DNA of 64,000 nt from the NCBI GenBank assembly GCA_963762605.1, contig CAVXLJ010000025.1:186001-250000 (forward strand), read 5' to 3'. The position numbers and the translations under genes are program-made. This DNA is from CAVSRC01 sp963762605 (GTDB taxonomy: Bacteria; Pseudomonadota; Alphaproteobacteria; Rhizobiales; Kaistiaceae). Below, one piece after another: positions 63,649 to 64,000 of this stretch (the first letter of the stretch is position 1; each line of letters starts with the position of its first letter). Below the pieces are notes generated by a model that was given only the letters and a program-made list of their open reading frames with translations, searched no databases and was not told where the DNA came from.

Positions 63649-64000
63649 CTATCCCAGCAGCCGCCCGACCACCTTGGCCGTGTAGTCGACCATCGGCACG
63701 ATGCGGGCGTAATTGAGCCGCGTCGGTCCGATGACGCCGAGCACGCCCACCACCTGCTGCTCGCTGTCGCGATAGGGCGCCACCACCAGCGTCGAGCCGG
63801 AGAGCGAGAACAGCCGGTTCTCCGAGCCGATGAAGATACGCACACCCTCGCCGCTCTCGGCATTGCCAAGCAGGCGGATCAGCTCGCGCTGGGTTTCCAG
63901 ATCGTCGAAGAGCAGGCGGATGCGCTCAAGATCGGCGGCCGCCGTCACATCCTCCAACAGGTTGGCGCGCCCGCGCACGATCAGCGTGTCGGGGTGCCCG
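63649..64000 (-). CDS. hrcA: Heat-inducible transcription repressor HrcA, C-terminal part (runs off the window)
   Basis: The frame runs from the right window edge to the stop at 63649: TLIVRGRANLLE, ERIRLLFDDLETQRELIRLL, IFIGSENRL, STLVVAPYRD, and the HrcA-specific end GVLGVIGPTRLNYARIVPMVDYTAKVVGRLL. These match the C-terminal domain; the N-terminal HTH lies outside. HrcA represses groE through CIRCE. Confidence 0.93.
   Translation of the reverse strand, partial: GHPDTLIVRGRANLLEDVTAAADLERIRLLFDDLETQRELIRLLGNAESGEGVRIFIGSENRLFSLSGSTLVVAPYRDSEQQVVGVLGVIGPTRLNYARIVPMVDYTAKVVGRLLG

Overview
The window is high-GC DNA from an alphaproteobacterium, most likely of the order Hyphomicrobiales (Rhizobiales). 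The evidence is gene order: rho-hemJ-hemE, then an origin-like gap, then ppsR-maf-aroE-coaE; and parB-parA-rsmG-mnmG-mnmE, tesB-glnK-amtB-ftsK-lolA-xthA, a cNMP-binding protein beside a CenR-type regulator, and two perfect parS sites. The genus cannot be read from the sequence. No integrase, transposase, CRISPR array or rRNA gene was seen.

Left part (1-6.6 kb): the 5' part of glpK; an ArsR-family repressor with the cysteine pair of BigR/SqrR sulfur sensors and a matching operator; an exported FMN-binding protein; an exported COG4315-type protein; a ThDP-dependent enzyme; and a long-chain acyl-CoA ligase.

Accessory cluster (6.6-20.4 kb): an N-acyl-D-amino-acid deacylase with all family active-site residues, a divergent IclR regulator, a complete five-gene peptide ABC transporter, and a tightly coupled five-gene operon. 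The operon encodes a metal-dependent amidohydrolase, a GSA-aminotransferase-like PLP enzyme, a Gfo/Idh/MocA oxidoreductase, a 402-residue protein I do not recognise, and a D-threonine-aldolase/D-serine-dehydratase-fold enzyme. Together they look like a pathway that imports and dismantles an N-acylated, D-configured amino compound. I know of no described pathway with exactly this set. A 19-bp copy of the 3' end of the nearby tRNA-Gly lies between the cluster and the tRNA, which suggests past integration at that locus.

Middle (20.7-40.9 kb): conserved genes for redox and protein folding (cnoX-like), a Lon-N protein, Trm112, a methyltransferase, a MarR regulator with a palindromic operator, a ubiH-type hydroxylase broken by two frameshifts, tesB, nitrogen control (glnK-amtB, with a sigma-54-like promoter), ftsK, lolA, xthA, cenR-like regulation, leuS, lptE and holA.

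Origin region (41-58.5 kb): parB-parA-rsmG-mnmG-mnmE with two parS sites, a DUF255 thioredoxin-domain protein, rho, hemJ and hemE. The hemE/ppsR gap carries two DnaA-box-like sequences, a perfect CtrA box and an AT-rich tract, and is the probable chromosomal oriC. It is followed by ppsR, maf, aroE, coaE and dnaQ.

Right end (58.5-64 kb): a luciferase-like monooxygenase, an amylosucrase, a DUF2239 protein, a MATE transporter and the 3' part of hrcA.
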